Source of the DNA: VAXT01 sp038040395
GTDB taxonomy: Bacteria > Actinomycetota > Thermoleophilia > Gaiellales > Gaiellaceae
DNA: 64,000 bases
Assembly (NCBI GenBank): GCA_038040395.1
Contig: JBBPIJ010000009.1
Coordinates: forward strand, 1-64,000
Direction of reading: 5' to 3'
Part shown: in pieces, positions 15,955-27,100 of the stretch
Layout: each line of letters starts with the position of its first letter
Position numbering within the stretch: the stretch's first letter is position 1
Translations under genes and position numbers: made by a program
The notes under the pieces: generated by a model
Databases searched by the model: none
Told to the model about the DNA's origin: nothing
The model's input: the letters and a program-made list of their open reading frames with translations, nothing else

Positions 15955-16160
15955 AATAAACCCTGTCCGGCTCAGAACGCTCCCTCGAGGTGGGGCGGGA
16001 CCGTCGAGGAGCCGTCCCGTGGGAGCCGTGCTCTTAAGTCGCGGAAAGTGCGCAGCACTTTGCGCGAGTCCCGGGCCCGTGGCCCGGGACCTAACTCGAT
16101 CGAGTGAACTTGCGCTCGTGGGCCAACACAGAGGTGAGATATCGGTCCTACTGAGTACAC
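15955..16160. other. Intergenic run of four hairpins after the thiolase gene
   Basis: Within 110 bases there are four inverted repeats: CGGGAC/GTCCCG (15996-16001 and 16014-16019); AAAGTGC/GCACTTT (16045-16061), extended by GCG/CGC; a 23-base palindrome centred on GGGCCCGTGGCCC (16068-16090); and ACTCGATCGAGT (16094-16105). One of them probably terminates thiolase transcription; the whole could equally be a structured RNA. No coding frame is convincing here. Confidence 0.5.
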
Positions 16161-16481
16161 ATGCACTGCGGCACTCCCGGACGCACGCCGCCGCGTCGGC
16201 CGGCGTTCGTCGGACGGCTGATTCGCCCCGTCCTCCTTTCCGTTCTGGCCCTCGCCATCTGGGCCGGGCCTGCTTCGTCCACGCCCTGCGCGCCGAAGGC
16301 GGGCACGCGCACGCTCGCCGGGCACGTGGGCACGGGCGAGAAGGAGTGCCAGCCGTCGATGCCCTTCCAGAGGCGGGGGAACGCGGACCCGCTGTCGTTC
16401 GTCTTCTTCATCGGAGCCGTCGCTGCGGTGCTGCTCATTCCTGTCGCCTTTCGGCGGCGAGAAGACCTTCCACCCGAGTAG
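16161..16481 (+). CDS. Small secreted or membrane-anchored hypothetical protein, 106 aa
   Basis: I do not recognise a family. The N-terminus is basic and then hydrophobic (RLIRPVLLSVLALAIWAGPA, followed by SST), resembling a signal peptide with a cleavage site near residue 40. The mature part holds two cysteines (PCAPKAG and KECQPSM) that may pair outside the cell. A second hydrophobic segment (FVFFIGAVAAVLLIPVAF) precedes a charged C-terminal tail RRREDLPPE, consistent with a single membrane anchor. It is co-directional with the dehydrogenase 10 bases downstream. The start is uncertain because there is no clear Shine-Dalgarno. Confidence 0.5.
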   Translation: MHCGTPGRTPPRRPAFVGRLIRPVLLSVLALAIWAGPASSTPCAPKAGTRTLAGHVGTGEKECQPSMPFQRRGNADPLSFVFFIGAVAAVLLIPVAFRRREDLPPE

Positions 16482-16491
16482 CCTCCGTTTC

Positions 16492-17325
16492 GTGAGGTTC
16501 GGGCACGTTCTCGTGGTCGGCGCCGGCCAGATGGGCGGCGGCATCGCTCAGGTCGTCGCCGGCTCGGGTCGGCGCGTCTCGCTCTACGACGCGGTCCCCG
16601 GCGCGGTCGACCGCGGTCTCGAGACCATGCGGCGCAGCCTCGTCAAGCTCGCGGAGAAAGGTGGCGCCGACCCGGACGAGGTGCTCGGCCGGGTCGAGCC
16701 CGTCGACGACCTCGTCGCGGCCGACCTGATGATCGAAGCCGTGGTCGAGGACGCGGCCGTCAAGGAGGGCGTCTTCAGGCGCGCCGACGAGCTGCTCCCT
16801 GCGGAAGCCGTGCTCGCATCGAACACCTCGTCGATCCCGATCTCGACCCTCGCGGCCGTCACGAATCGGCCGGACCGGGTGATCGGAATGCACTTCTTCA
16901 ACCCGGTGCCAGTCATGTCGCTCGTCGAGGTCGTGCGCGGCCGTGAGACCTCGGACGAAACGGCCGAGGCGATCACCGAGCTCGCGCGGGAGCTGGGCAA
17001 GACGCCCGCCGTGGCGAACGACTTCCCTGGCTTCGTCTCGAACCGGATCCTGATGCCGTTCATCAACGAGGCCGTCTGGGCCCTGCACGAGGGCGTCGCG
17101 GAGGCGGAGGCGATCGACACGATCGCCAAGCTCGGGTTCGCGCACCCGATGGGGCCGCTGGCGCTCGCCGACCTGATCGGGCTCGACACCTGCGTCGCGA
17201 TCATGGAGGTGCTCCGCGACGGCCTCGGCGACGAGCGGTACGAGCCGTGTCCGCTGCTCCGGGAGCACGTCGCTGCGGGGCGGCTGGGGCGAAAGTCGGG
17301 GGAGGGCTTCTACCGCTACGACTGA
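16492..17325 (+). CDS. 3-hydroxyacyl-CoA (3-hydroxybutyryl-CoA) dehydrogenase
   Basis: This 277-residue NAD-dependent enzyme interconverts 3-hydroxyacyl-CoA and 3-ketoacyl-CoA. It has the Rossmann motif VVGAGQMGGGIAQV (residues 8-21), the catalytic region GMHFFNPVPVMSLVEVV with the active-site His, and a normal C-terminal dimerisation domain ending GRKSGEGFYRYD. It feeds the thiolase encoded just upstream. GTG 16492 lies 7 bases after TAGCCT, a possible leaderless start. The 3' end overlaps the convergent nucleotidyltransferase gene by 10 bases. Confidence 0.94.
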   Translation: MRFGHVLVVGAGQMGGGIAQVVAGSGRRVSLYDAVPGAVDRGLETMRRSLVKLAEKGGADPDEVLGRVEPVDDLVAADLMIEAVVEDAAVKEGVFRRADELLPAEAVLASNTSSIPISTLAAVTNRPDRVIGMHFFNPVPVMSLVEVVRGRETSDETAEAITELARELGKTPAVANDFPGFVSNRILMPFINEAVWALHEGVAEAEAIDTIAKLGFAHPMGPLALADLIGLDTCVAIMEVLRDGLGDERYEPCPLLREHVAAGRLGRKSGEGFYRYD

Positions 17326-17828
17326 GGACGGCGGTCGCGATCGTGACTGATCTCGAGCGTCTGACGCAACGCCGGAAGCTGGGCGAGATCCTTCGGTCGC
17401 CCCGCTGCCTCCTTCATGCGGATGATGTCGAGCAGAGCCGCGATCCGTGTCTCTCTACCTCCAACCTCGATCACAATCGAGGCGCGGTGCAAGTCCTCGA
17501 ATCCCCGTGTGCCCGCAGGCCTAAAGAGGAGATCGAGCGAGCCGTGACTGGTCGTGAGTGTCCAGCTGTCGACTTGTCCGAGGTAGTCGGGCTCGATGGG
17601 AAAGTCCACGCCTTCCGGATTGGTCGGAGTTCGCAGGCGTGCGTCAAGCTCCTGAAGAGCTCTCGCAAGCCGTTCGAGGTTGTTCGGATCTCGGGATGGT
17701 GTGAGATCGAGATCGCCTGTGTTCAGCGGGTATCCCTGGGCGATTGCGGCAATCGCTCCCACGACGACGTAGCGGACACCGTGCTCGTTCAGGACACGGA
17801 GGATCGGCTCAGGATCGAACTCAGGCAA
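17316..17828 (-). CDS. Nucleotidyltransferase-fold protein, likely toxin of an HTH-linked pair
   Basis: From TTG 17828 this is 170 residues. The fold signature is VVVGAIAAIAQGYPLNTGDLDLT: a glycine-containing loop, then D-x-D, as in AbiEii/DUF6036-type nucleotidyltransferases (quoted in pieces, GAIAAIAQGY and TGDLDL). Such proteins modify tRNA or protein with nucleotides and often form toxin-antitoxin pairs with an upstream DNA-binding protein. The TTG overlaps the stop of the HTH gene (TTGCCTGA), implying translational coupling; longer in-frame starts run antiparallel through HTH coding sequence with arginine/serine-rich composition and are less likely. The toxin role is inference from organisation. 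Confidence 0.75.
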   Translation of the reverse strand: MPEFDPEPILRVLNEHGVRYVVVGAIAAIAQGYPLNTGDLDLTPSRDPNNLERLARALQELDARLRTPTNPEGVDFPIEPDYLGQVDSWTLTTSHGSLDLLFRPAGTRGFEDLHRASIVIEVGGRETRIAALLDIIRMKEAAGRPKDLAQLPALRQTLEISHDRDRRPQS

Positions 17829-18135
17829 CGGCGGCGTTCCGGATGCCTGCCACGGCACGGTCGCGCGCCAGCGCGTCTCGGATCCGCTCCACGGGCTCGA
17901 GGTCCAGCAGACGATTGATCTCCGGGACATACGAGTCGTCGTAGTTGGCGAGGCCGAAGGTCAGCTCGAGCCGGCACGCCCGAATCAGTTCGCGCAGAGT
18001 CTCGAGGCTGGGCTGGACGCGACCGCTCTCCCACCGAGCGATTGCAGACTGAGAGCGATCGGCCGCTCGGCCCAGCTCATCCTGGGTGAGCCCTGCACGA
18101 AGTCGGGCGGCGCGTAGGAGGTCTCCGCTGCTCAT
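17821..18135 (-). CDS. XRE-family helix-turn-helix protein, likely antitoxin/autoregulator
   Basis: This 104-residue protein has an N-terminal HTH, LLRAARLRAGLTQDELGRAA and then SQSAIARWESGRVQPSLETL, typical of XRE regulators. The C-terminal 40 residues (YDDSYVPEINRLLDLEPVER and on) match the tail of HTH proteins found with nucleotidyltransferase partners. It is the first gene of the two-gene unit; its stop overlaps the partner start. The ATG is 6 bases after TATACT, so it is leaderless, and a duplicated TATAACAGA motif sits at the promoter. Confidence 0.85.
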   Translation of the reverse strand: MSSGDLLRAARLRAGLTQDELGRAADRSQSAIARWESGRVQPSLETLRELIRACRLELTFGLANYDDSYVPEINRLLDLEPVERIRDALARDRAVAGIRNAAVA

Positions 18136-18141
18136 GTTGGG

Positions 18142-18175
18142 AGTATAACAGATAAGTATTGTTGTTTATAACAGA
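18142..18175 (-). promoter_or_regulatory. Promoter and direct-repeat operator of the HTH/nucleotidyltransferase pair
   Basis: On the minus strand TATACT (18147-18142), extended by an upstream TG (TGTTATACT), lies 6 bases before the HTH ATG. On the plus strand TATAACAGA occurs twice, at 18144-18152 and 18167-18175, spaced 23 bases (about two helical turns), the first overlapping the -10. This fits cooperative autorepression. The region is conspicuously AT-rich compared with its surroundings. Confidence 0.6.
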
Positions 18176-18196
18176 CATGTCATAAAATGCCAGCCT

Positions 18197-18202
18197 TATA
18201 CT
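18197..18202 (+). promoter_or_regulatory. -10 box of the acyl-CoA dehydrogenase gene
   Basis: TATACT stands 6 bases before the GTG start at 18209 with no Shine-Dalgarno between, indicating a leaderless transcript. A weak -35 (AGACAT, 18173-18178) lies 18 bases upstream and overlaps the second TATAACAGA repeat, so the HTH regulator could also affect this gene. Confidence 0.6.
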
Positions 18203-18208
18203 CGCCCC

Positions 18209-19362
<1,154 letters not shown>

Positions 19363-19366
<4 letters not shown>

Positions 19367-19812
19367 GGCCGCCAGGCGTAGAGCGCGTCCGGCTCGCGCT
19401 CCATGTTGTCGGCCCCGTCGGTGAGCTTCACCAGGCGGAAGCCGTGGCGCTCGTAGAAGCGGCGGGCGCCCTCGTTGCGCTGGAAGACCCACAGCACGAG
19501 GCCGTCGGGCCTGAGTGCCTTCGCCTTGTCGAGCAGCGCCGTGCCAACGCCACGGTTCTGGGCCCCTGGGTCGACGTAGAGCTTCGCCAGCAAATCCTCG
19601 CCGTAGCCTTCCGAGCGGTCGATCGCGAGGAAGCCGAGGATGCGCCCTGCTTCCTCGGCGACCCACACTTCGTCGTGCTTCGCAATGTGGCCGGCGACCA
19701 GCGGCAAGTGCACTTCGGGCATCGCGGGGACGTACGTCATGCCGTGCTGTGCGCGTCTGAAGAGTTGCGCCAGGGCGTCCTTCTCGTCGACACGGGCCGG
19801 CCGAAGCTCCAC
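19363..19812 (-). CDS. GNAT-family N-acetyltransferase
   Basis: This 149-residue single-domain protein transfers an acetyl group from acetyl-CoA to an amine. The acetyl-CoA loop is visible as LYVDPGAQNRGVGTALLDKA (R/Q-x-x-G-x-G/A), followed by LWVFQRNEGARRFYERHGF, the usual strand-helix motif A/B. Start GTG 19812 lies 7 bases downstream of TAGATT on the minus strand, with no Shine-Dalgarno. Substrate unknown. The gene is divergent from the adenosyltransferase, sharing a very short promoter region. Confidence 0.88.
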
Positions 19813-19818
19813 GCGTCG

Positions 19819-19825
19819 TAATCTA
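19819..19825. promoter_or_regulatory. Overlapping divergent -10 boxes
   Basis: TAATCT (19819-19824) serves the adenosyltransferase ATG at 19831 with a 6-base gap. On the other strand TAGATT (19825-19820) serves the acetyltransferase GTG at 19812 with a 7-base gap. The two hexamers share five bases, so polymerases reading in opposite directions must compete for the same site. Confidence 0.5.
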
Positions 19826-19830
19826 TGACC

Positions 19831-20406
19831 ATGCCGCGGGAACGTGATGAGCCGGTCCGCCTGACGCGCATCTACACGGGCGGGGGCGACCGAGGCGAGA
19901 CCAGCCTCGGCGACGGAACCCGCGTCTCCAAAGTGGACTGCCGGATCGCGGCTTTCGGTGCCGTCGACGAGTTGAACTCGCAGCTGGGAGTCGTGCTCGC
20001 GACCGACCTGCCCGAGGAGATGCGTGAGGTCCTCGCGCGGGTCCAGAACGAGCTCTTCGACCTAGGAGCAGATCTCTCGGTGCCGTTCGGCGTCACTGAT
20101 CGGCTTCGCATTACGCACGAGCAGATCGCCGCGCTCGAGGGCGACTGCGACCGGTTCAACGCCGACCTCGCCGAGCTGACGAGCTTCGTCCTGCCCGGGG
20201 GGACGGAAGCAGCCGCGCGGATGCACGTCGCGCGCGCGGTGTGCCGGCGCGCAGAGCGGGAAGCGCTCGAGGCGGCCGAGGAGCTCGAGATCAACCAGCT
20301 CGCGCTCGTCTACCTCAACCGCCTCTCCGACCTCCTCTTCATCCTCGCCCGGGTCGCGAACGCCGGTGACGAGGAGCCGCTTTGGAGGCCTGGCAGCTCC
20401 TCTTAG
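19831..20406 (+). CDS. Cob(I)yrinic acid a,c-diamide / cob(I)alamin adenosyltransferase, PduO type
   Basis: This 191-residue protein transfers the 5'-deoxyadenosyl group of ATP to cob(I)alamin. It has the ATP-binding N-terminus TRIYTGGGDRGETSLGDGTRVSK, given here as TGGGDRGETSLGDG, the segment AFGAVDELNSQLG, and the C-terminal CRRAEREALEAAEELEINQ and LNRLSDLLFILAR, all characteristic of PduO/MMAB enzymes. It supplies coenzyme B12, needed by the acyl-CoA mutase at 36.5 and 40.2 kb. ATG 19825 is in frame, but ATG 19831 is chosen because it lies 6 bases from the -10 box. The 3' end overlaps the TauE/SafE gene. Confidence 0.93.
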   Translation: MPRERDEPVRLTRIYTGGGDRGETSLGDGTRVSKVDCRIAAFGAVDELNSQLGVVLATDLPEEMREVLARVQNELFDLGADLSVPFGVTDRLRITHEQIAALEGDCDRFNADLAELTSFVLPGGTEAAARMHVARAVCRRAEREALEAAEELEINQLALVYLNRLSDLLFILARVANAGDEEPLWRPGSSS

Positions 20407-21131
20407 CCTTTGCGGCGTCGTTCGTCGCGGGTTACCTGGGCTCTGCGGTCGGCCTCGTGCTCGGCACCCTGCGGCTGCCGGCGATGCTCCTCGCTGCGGG
20501 CGACGCCAGCGCGGCCGCCGGGACGAACATCGCGATCAGCGCCGCCGCGGCGGCCTCCGGCGGGCTCAGCCACGCGCGCGAGGGGCGTGTGCACTGGCGC
20601 GTGGTCGCGTGGATGGCGCCGACTTCGATCGTGGGCGCTGTCGTCGGCGCCCTGACAGGTCACCTCGTTCCGACCCGGGCGCTTCTGGCCGGCATAGCGG
20701 CCGTCCTGGCCTGGAACGGGCTCGACCTGCTCGTCGCGCCGTTTCGAGCGCGGCCGTCGCCGTCGCCACGCCTCTACTCCGCCGCCGTGTTCGGTTTCGT
20801 GATCGGGATCGTCGGTGGGGCGCTCGGCGTCATCCTCGGCACCTTGCGCATGCCCGCTCTGCTGCGGGCGGTGGGGCTGGACACGCGGCGCGCGATCGGG
20901 ACGAACCTCGTCGTCGGGTTCTTCCTTGGCGTCGCGGGCTTCGCCGCGCACGCGTTTCGGCTCGAAGTCGAATGGGGCCTGCTCGCAGCCGGCCTTGCCG
21001 GAGCCCTTCCGGGAGCGTGGCTCGGCGCGAGGGTCACCGGCCGCGTCTCGGAGGCGCAGCTGCGGCGTGCGATCGGAGCGGCGCTCGTGCTGATCGCCGC
21101 GGCCTTCGCGGTCGAAGTGATTGTCGGCTAG
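20382..21131 (+). CDS. TauE/SafE-family membrane permease
   Basis: This 249-residue protein has about eight hydrophobic segments in two homologous halves. Each half contains the family motif near its start: GSAVGLVLGTLRLPAMLL and GGALGVILGTLRMPALLR, the internal duplication typical of TauE/SafE. The family exports or imports small sulfonates, sulfite and related anions; the substrate here is unknown. Start TTG 20382 lies inside the adenosyltransferase 3' end, suggesting co-translation. The stop overlaps that of the convergent giant gene by four bases. Confidence 0.88.
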   Translation: MEAWQLLLAFAASFVAGYLGSAVGLVLGTLRLPAMLLAAGDASAAAGTNIAISAAAAASGGLSHAREGRVHWRVVAWMAPTSIVGAVVGALTGHLVPTRALLAGIAAVLAWNGLDLLVAPFRARPSPSPRLYSAAVFGFVIGIVGGALGVILGTLRMPALLRAVGLDTRRAIGTNLVVGFFLGVAGFAAHAFRLEVEWGLLAAGLAGALPGAWLGARVTGRVSEAQLRRAIGAALVLIAAAFAVEVIVG

Positions 21132-24100
21132 CGCCGCGGGGCGAGCATGCGTCCCATCTCCATCTTGATGAGGAACGCGATCGCGGAACCGAGGAGGATG
21201 AGGCCGATCACAAGCACGGCGGTATGGCCTGGGTCCGAGCCTCCGGCATATCCGCTTGCCGTCTCGAGCGCCCCGCCCTTTGCGCGCGGCGGCGGCTGCT
21301 TCTTCTTCGGCTCGGGCTTGCTCGTGCTAGCGGCCGGCGCCGGGCTGTCCGAGGAGGTGGTCGCTGCGCCGTCGCCCGGACCGGAGACCGGTGCAACCGG
21401 GAGCACGACCTCGTTCGAAGGGGCCGCCGGAGCCGCGCTTTCCTTCACGGTTCGATGCTTGCGTGCAACCGTCACGTACACGCGCTTTACGACCTTTGAG
21501 CCGTCCGAGTCGGTGGCGACGACGAGAATCGTGTAGCGCCCCGGCGGCAAGGAGGCGGTCGGTAGGACGAAGCGCAGCGAGTGTCCGCCCGCGGAGAGCT
21601 TCGTCTTCACCACGCGGAGCCGTCTGCCCGTGGGGCTCAGCAGCGTTGCTTGCACTCGGGCCGGGACCGACAGGGAGACCGGCACGATGAAGAAGCGTTT
21701 GTGGCCGAGGGTCTTCGTCTTTGGCTTCTTCACGCGGAGGGTCAGCGTCGCGTGTGCCCTGACCTGGACCGTGAAACGGACGGAGAAGGCATCACTGTTG
21801 CCCGCCGCGTCGACGAGGCGTCCGATCAGCACGTGGGCGCCGGCTCCCAGCGGGCTCGTCGGGAAGGTGACGTTGGGACCGGAGATCTGGCTCGTGGCGG
21901 CGGAGCCGTCGAGGGTGCCGCCCTGAACCGCAGCCACCGGCTCGCTCGCGACGAGCACGATGCTTGTCACCGCAGAGACGACCGACCTGTCGGCCGGGGT
22001 GGCAGAAAGCAGCGTCGGCGCTGTGTTGTCGATCGCTACGCCTTCGCGCGCGTGCGTTGCGAACACCTGTCCGCCGCTACCCAACGCCTGGGCTCGCAGG
22101 TCGTAGACGCCGTCGGCGAGGCTCTTCGTGTCGAGGGCCGCGCCCCACGGGCGAGTCGTGTCGAGATCGATCCGCGTCCAGCCCCCACCTGCCGGCCGGC
22201 GCTCGAAGGAGACGCTCGCCACGGAGGCGCTCGGTGCGGTAGCCGAGAGGCTGACGACGCCATGGAGGAGCGCGCCCGGGTCGTCGAGCGTGACGCTCGG
22301 CGCGGTCGCGTCGACAGTCACGGTGACAGTGGCGGCAGTGGCCGGGTTGGCGGCGGCGTCCGTCGCCACGGCGCGTAGCTCGTAGCCTCCGCCGAGGCCG
22401 CTCGTGTCCCAGCTCGCCTCGTAGGGGCTGGTCGTGTCGGTGCCGATCGCCGTGAAGGCGCCGCCACCTACCGGGCGCTGCTCGAAGCGCACGGAGCTGA
22501 CGCCTGAGCCGAGATCGGAAGCGATCGCAGCGACGTGGACGCTCGCCCCGCCGACGACTGCGCCGTCTGCAGGATCGCTCACGGCCACGGTCGGCGCGGT
22601 GTTGTCGACGAGCGCGGTGCGGAGCGGGCTCGTGCCGTCGAAGCCGCCGAGGTCGGTTGCGATCGCGCGGAAGTCGTAGTGACCGTCGGTGACGGTGCTC
22701 GTGTCGAAGTCGGCCGAGAAGGGTGCGCTCGTGTCGGTCGCGATCTGCGCCCAGGTGCCGGCGCCGGCCGGGCTGCGCTCGAAGACGACCTGAGTTGTAT
22801 CGGCCGGGGAGGTCGTATTAAGCGTGACGAGGCCCGCCAGGTTCGCGCCCGGATCGTCGAGCGTCGGCGTGGGTGGGTTGTCGACGACGACCGTGCGAAT
22901 GGCGGAGGTCACCGCGAGGCCCGCGTTGTCGACGACGACGACCTCGAGCTCGGCATCGCCCTCGGCCGCGCTGGACGAGTCCCAGCTCGCGTCGTAGGGC
23001 GCCGTCGTGTCGGTCGAGATCGTGGTGAAGGAGGCGGAGCCCGTCGGCCGGACGAGGAACTCGACCGAGGCCACTCCTGAAAGCAGATCCGCAGCCGAGG
23101 CGGAGATCGTGACGGAGCCGTTGACGTGCGCGCCGTCCGCGGGGGCGGTGAGCGCGCCGCTCGGCAGCTCCGTGTCGATGCGAACCGTCGCGGTCTGAAG
23201 CGGCTTGGCGTTGCCGGCGTTGTCGGCCGAGCGGTACTCGATCGTGTGCACACCGTCGTTGGAGTGGTCGGCCGGGGCCGAAATGGAGATCACGGTGCCG
23301 GCCTGGAACGAGCCGCCGTCAATTCGGTATTGCGTCGAGGCGATGCCCGAGAGCGCGTCGGCCGGGCTCAGCGTGACAGTGACGGGCGAGTTGCCCCAGC
23401 CGGCGGGCGCGTCATCGGTCGTCGTCGGAAGCGTCGTGTCGATCCGCACCGTGGCCGAGCGGAGCGTCTCGACGTTTCCGGCCACGTCGGTCGTCCGGTA
23501 CTCGATCGTGTGCACGCCGTCGTTGGAGTGATCTGCCGGCGCAGGGATCGAGATCGACGTGCCGCTCTGGAAGGAGCCGCCGTCGACGCGGTGCACGGTC
23601 GAGGCGACGCCCGAGCCGGTCTCGGTGACCGAGAGCGCCACCGTCACGGGGGCGCTTCCCCAGCCGGCCGGAGCGTCGTCGCTCGTCACCGGCGTCGTCG
23701 CGTCGACCTTCGCCACGGCGCTTGCAGCCGAAGGCGCCGACTGGTTGCCGACGTTGTCCGAGATCGAGTAGCGGTAGTGGTAGCAGCGGTTCGACTGCAC
23801 GCTCGTGTCCGCGCCGCTCGTGAGAATGACCGCGTTCCAGGTGCCCGACCAGCCGACGCAGCTGCCGCTCGCGAGCGTCGCCGTCTCGCGCTCGAGCAGA
23901 GCAGAGGTTGGATCGAGCCCGGACAGCGCGTCCGATCCGGCCTGGAGCGAGACCGGAACCGAGAGGCTCGTGTAATAGCCGGCGGTGAGGTCGGCGGACT
24001 GGCCGGTGGGGGGCGCCGAGTCGGGCGTGACCGTGAAGCTCGCCGAGCTCGTGAGGCCCGCGTTGTTGTGGACGGTGACCGTCTGGGAGCCCGACGCGGT

Positions 24101-27100
24101 GCTGCCCGCGTTCCAGTCGTAGCTTCCCTGGTACGGGCTCGTCGTGTCGTCGCCGCCGCCGGTCATGCCCCCGAGGCTCGGGAAGCTGACGCGGTCGATC
24201 CCGGAGCCGCCGGAGTCGGTGACGTCGGCGGCGACCGCGAATGTGCCCGAGTTACCGCCGGTCGGGTTGTAGAAGAGGGTCGCGCCGGCAACGTGTTGGT
24301 TTGCGCTCCCCGGAGTCTCGGCGAGCGTGATGCTCGGCGCGGCCGGTGCGCTGGAGGAGACCTTGACCACGTTCCCGGAGGTGTAGACGGCGTCGTTGCC
24401 GACGTTGTCCGAGACGCGATAGCGATAGCGGTAGCAGTTGCCGGAGGCGATCGTCAAGTCGGGTGAGGTGACTGTGCTCCACGAGCCCGTGAACGGGTCG
24501 CAGGCGCCCGCGACGAGGCTGGTCGCGTCGCGCTCGATGACGGGGGTGGCAGGATCGACGCCGGAGAGCGCGTCGCTGCCGTCGCTCGTCGTGATCGTCA
24601 CCGAGCCGCTCGCGTAGCCGTTCGGGTAGCTGACGGAGCCGCCGGTCGGCGTAGCGGTGTCGGGCGTGACCGTGAAGCTCGCCGTGCTGGTGAGGCCTGC
24701 GTTGTTGTGAACGGTCACCGTCTGCGAGCCCGACGCGCTGCTTGCGCTCGTCCAGGAGTAGCTGCCCTGGTAGGGGCTCGAGGAGTCGTCGCCGCCGCCG
24801 GTCATCCCGGTGAGGGTCGGGAAGCCGACCCGGTCGATCCCGGACTGCGGGTCGCTCGTTGTCGCGTCGACCGTGAACCCGGCGCTGTTCCCGGCCTGGG
24901 GGTTGTAGTAGATCGTCGTTCCCTGCACGTCCTGCTTCGGGCTTGCCGGGCTCTCCGAGAGTGTCAGCGCGGGCGCGCTCGGCGCTGAGTCGTCGATCCG
25001 GACGAGCTGGGAGGCGACGGCCTCCTCGTTGCTCACGGAGTCGTAGGAGCGGAACTTGACCGTGGTCGTCGCGCTCAGGGTGAACGGAGCCGCGTAGACG
25101 ATGCCGTTGATCGGGCTCGGATCGGAGCCGTCGGTCGTGTAGCGAATCTCCTGGACGCCCGAGTCGCCGTCGTTTGCCGACAGGCTGATCGAGAGCGAGC
25201 TCGTCGTGTACCAGCCGCCGGCGCAGGGGCTTCCGTCGCAGGCGATCGAGGTGACCGGGGCAAGGCCGTCAGGAGTCACCGTGAAGCTCGTGCTGGACGA
25301 GAGGCCCGCGGTGTTCTGGGCGCTGACGTTGTTCGGCTCAACCGGATTGGTCGCGCCTGCATTGAAGCTGTAGTCGTAGCTCGCGCCGCTCTGGCTCCCG
25401 CTCCAGCCCGCGCCGAGCGCGGGGAAGCCGTAGCCGGAGATACCGGAGTCCGGATCGCTCGAGGAAGCGCTCACGGTGAATCCGCCGGCAGCGCCCGAGC
25501 GGAAGAAGATCGTCTGGCCGGTCGCGCTCGCGTTCGTGAGGGCGGAGAAGCCGAGGCTCGGGGCCGACGGCGCCGAGGAGTCGTACACGAAGGTGCGAGT
25601 CGAGAAGCTTTCGACGTTGCCGGCGTTGTCCATCGCCTTGACATTGATCGTGTAGCTCCCGTCCACCGGGAACTCGGAAGTGGCGAAGCCGTAGCTCCAG
25701 GAGGTCGTGCCCGAGGCGCTCAGATAGAGCTCGCTACCGCTCGAGAAGGACGAGCCGTTGTAGTAGTTGCCCGCGCCGCGGCGGATCGAGATCTCGACCG
25801 TCTGCACACCCGAGCCCGACGCGTCGGAGGCCGTCCCGCAGAATCCGGCGCTCGCGCAACCGGCGTTCCAGCCGCTCGGCGAGTAGTTGGCGCCGGCCGA
25901 CGGGAAGGCGACCGTAGATGTCGGGAGCGTTGAGTCCTCGACGTAGACGTAGGCGCTCGAGCAACCGCTGGCGTTGCCGGCCGCGTCCGTTGCGATTGCC
26001 TTGAAGCTCGTGGTCGAATCGTCGGAGACGGCAACGGCCAGGCCTGGGGAGCTGAACGCGGCGGCGGTACCGTTCGCGGCGATCGCGCCAGTGCAGTCGC
26101 TGGTCGTGTAGAGCTTGACCGTGGAGCCGGCCTCCGCGGTGCCCGTGATCTTCGGCGAGTTGTCGTTTGCGGGCGAAGCAGGAGTCGAGCCGAAGCCGTT
26201 CGGCTGGGCCGGCACTGTCGAGTCCTCGATGTATGTGAGACCGGCCGAGCAGGGCGAGGTGTTGCCGGCAACGTTGGACGCAGTTGCCGTGAAGGTGGTC
26301 GTCGAGTCGTCGGAGACCGCGACCGTCAAGCCGGGGCCCGCGAAGGCGGTCGCGGTGCCGCTCGCGGCGATCGCGCCAGTGCAGTCGCTGGTCGTGTAGA
26401 GCTTGACGGTGGAGCCGGCCTCCGCGGTGCCGGTGATCTTCGGTGCGTTGTCGTTCGCGGGCGAGGCCGGGGTTGAGCCGAGGCCCGAAGGAGCCGCCGG
26501 GTTATTCGAGTCCTCCACGTATGTGACGAAGCTCGCCGAGCAGCCGCTGACGTTGCCCGTTGCGTCGGTCGCCGTCGCCTTGAAGGTCGTTGTCGAGTTG
26601 TCCGAGACAGAGACGGTCAGGCCAGGCGAGTTGAAAGCGGCAGCGGTTCCCGAAGCAGCGACCGAGCCGGAGCAGTCACTGCTCGTGTAGAGCTTGACCG
26701 TGGAGCCTGCCTCGGCGGAGCCCGTGATCTTCGGCGCGTTGTCGTTCGCTGGAGATACCGGAGTCGAGTCGAGCGAAGCAGGCTGCGATGGAGACGTCGA
26801 GTCCTCCACATAGATGTATGCGCTCGAGCAGTCGCTGGTGTTGCCGGCGGCGTCCGTCGCGATTGCCTTGAAGCTCGTGGTCGAATCGTCGGAGACGGCA
26901 ACAGCCAGCCCGGGCGAGCTGAAGGCGGCAGCTCCGCCGCTCGCTGCGACGGAGCCCGAGCAGTCGTTCGTCGTGTAGAGCTCGACCGTCGAGCCGGCCT
27001 CCGCGATGCCGAAGACCTTCGGCGAGTTGTCGTTGGCGGGCGAAACGGGAGTCGAGCCGAATCCGCTCGGCTCCACGGGCGCCGTCGAGTCCTCGACATA

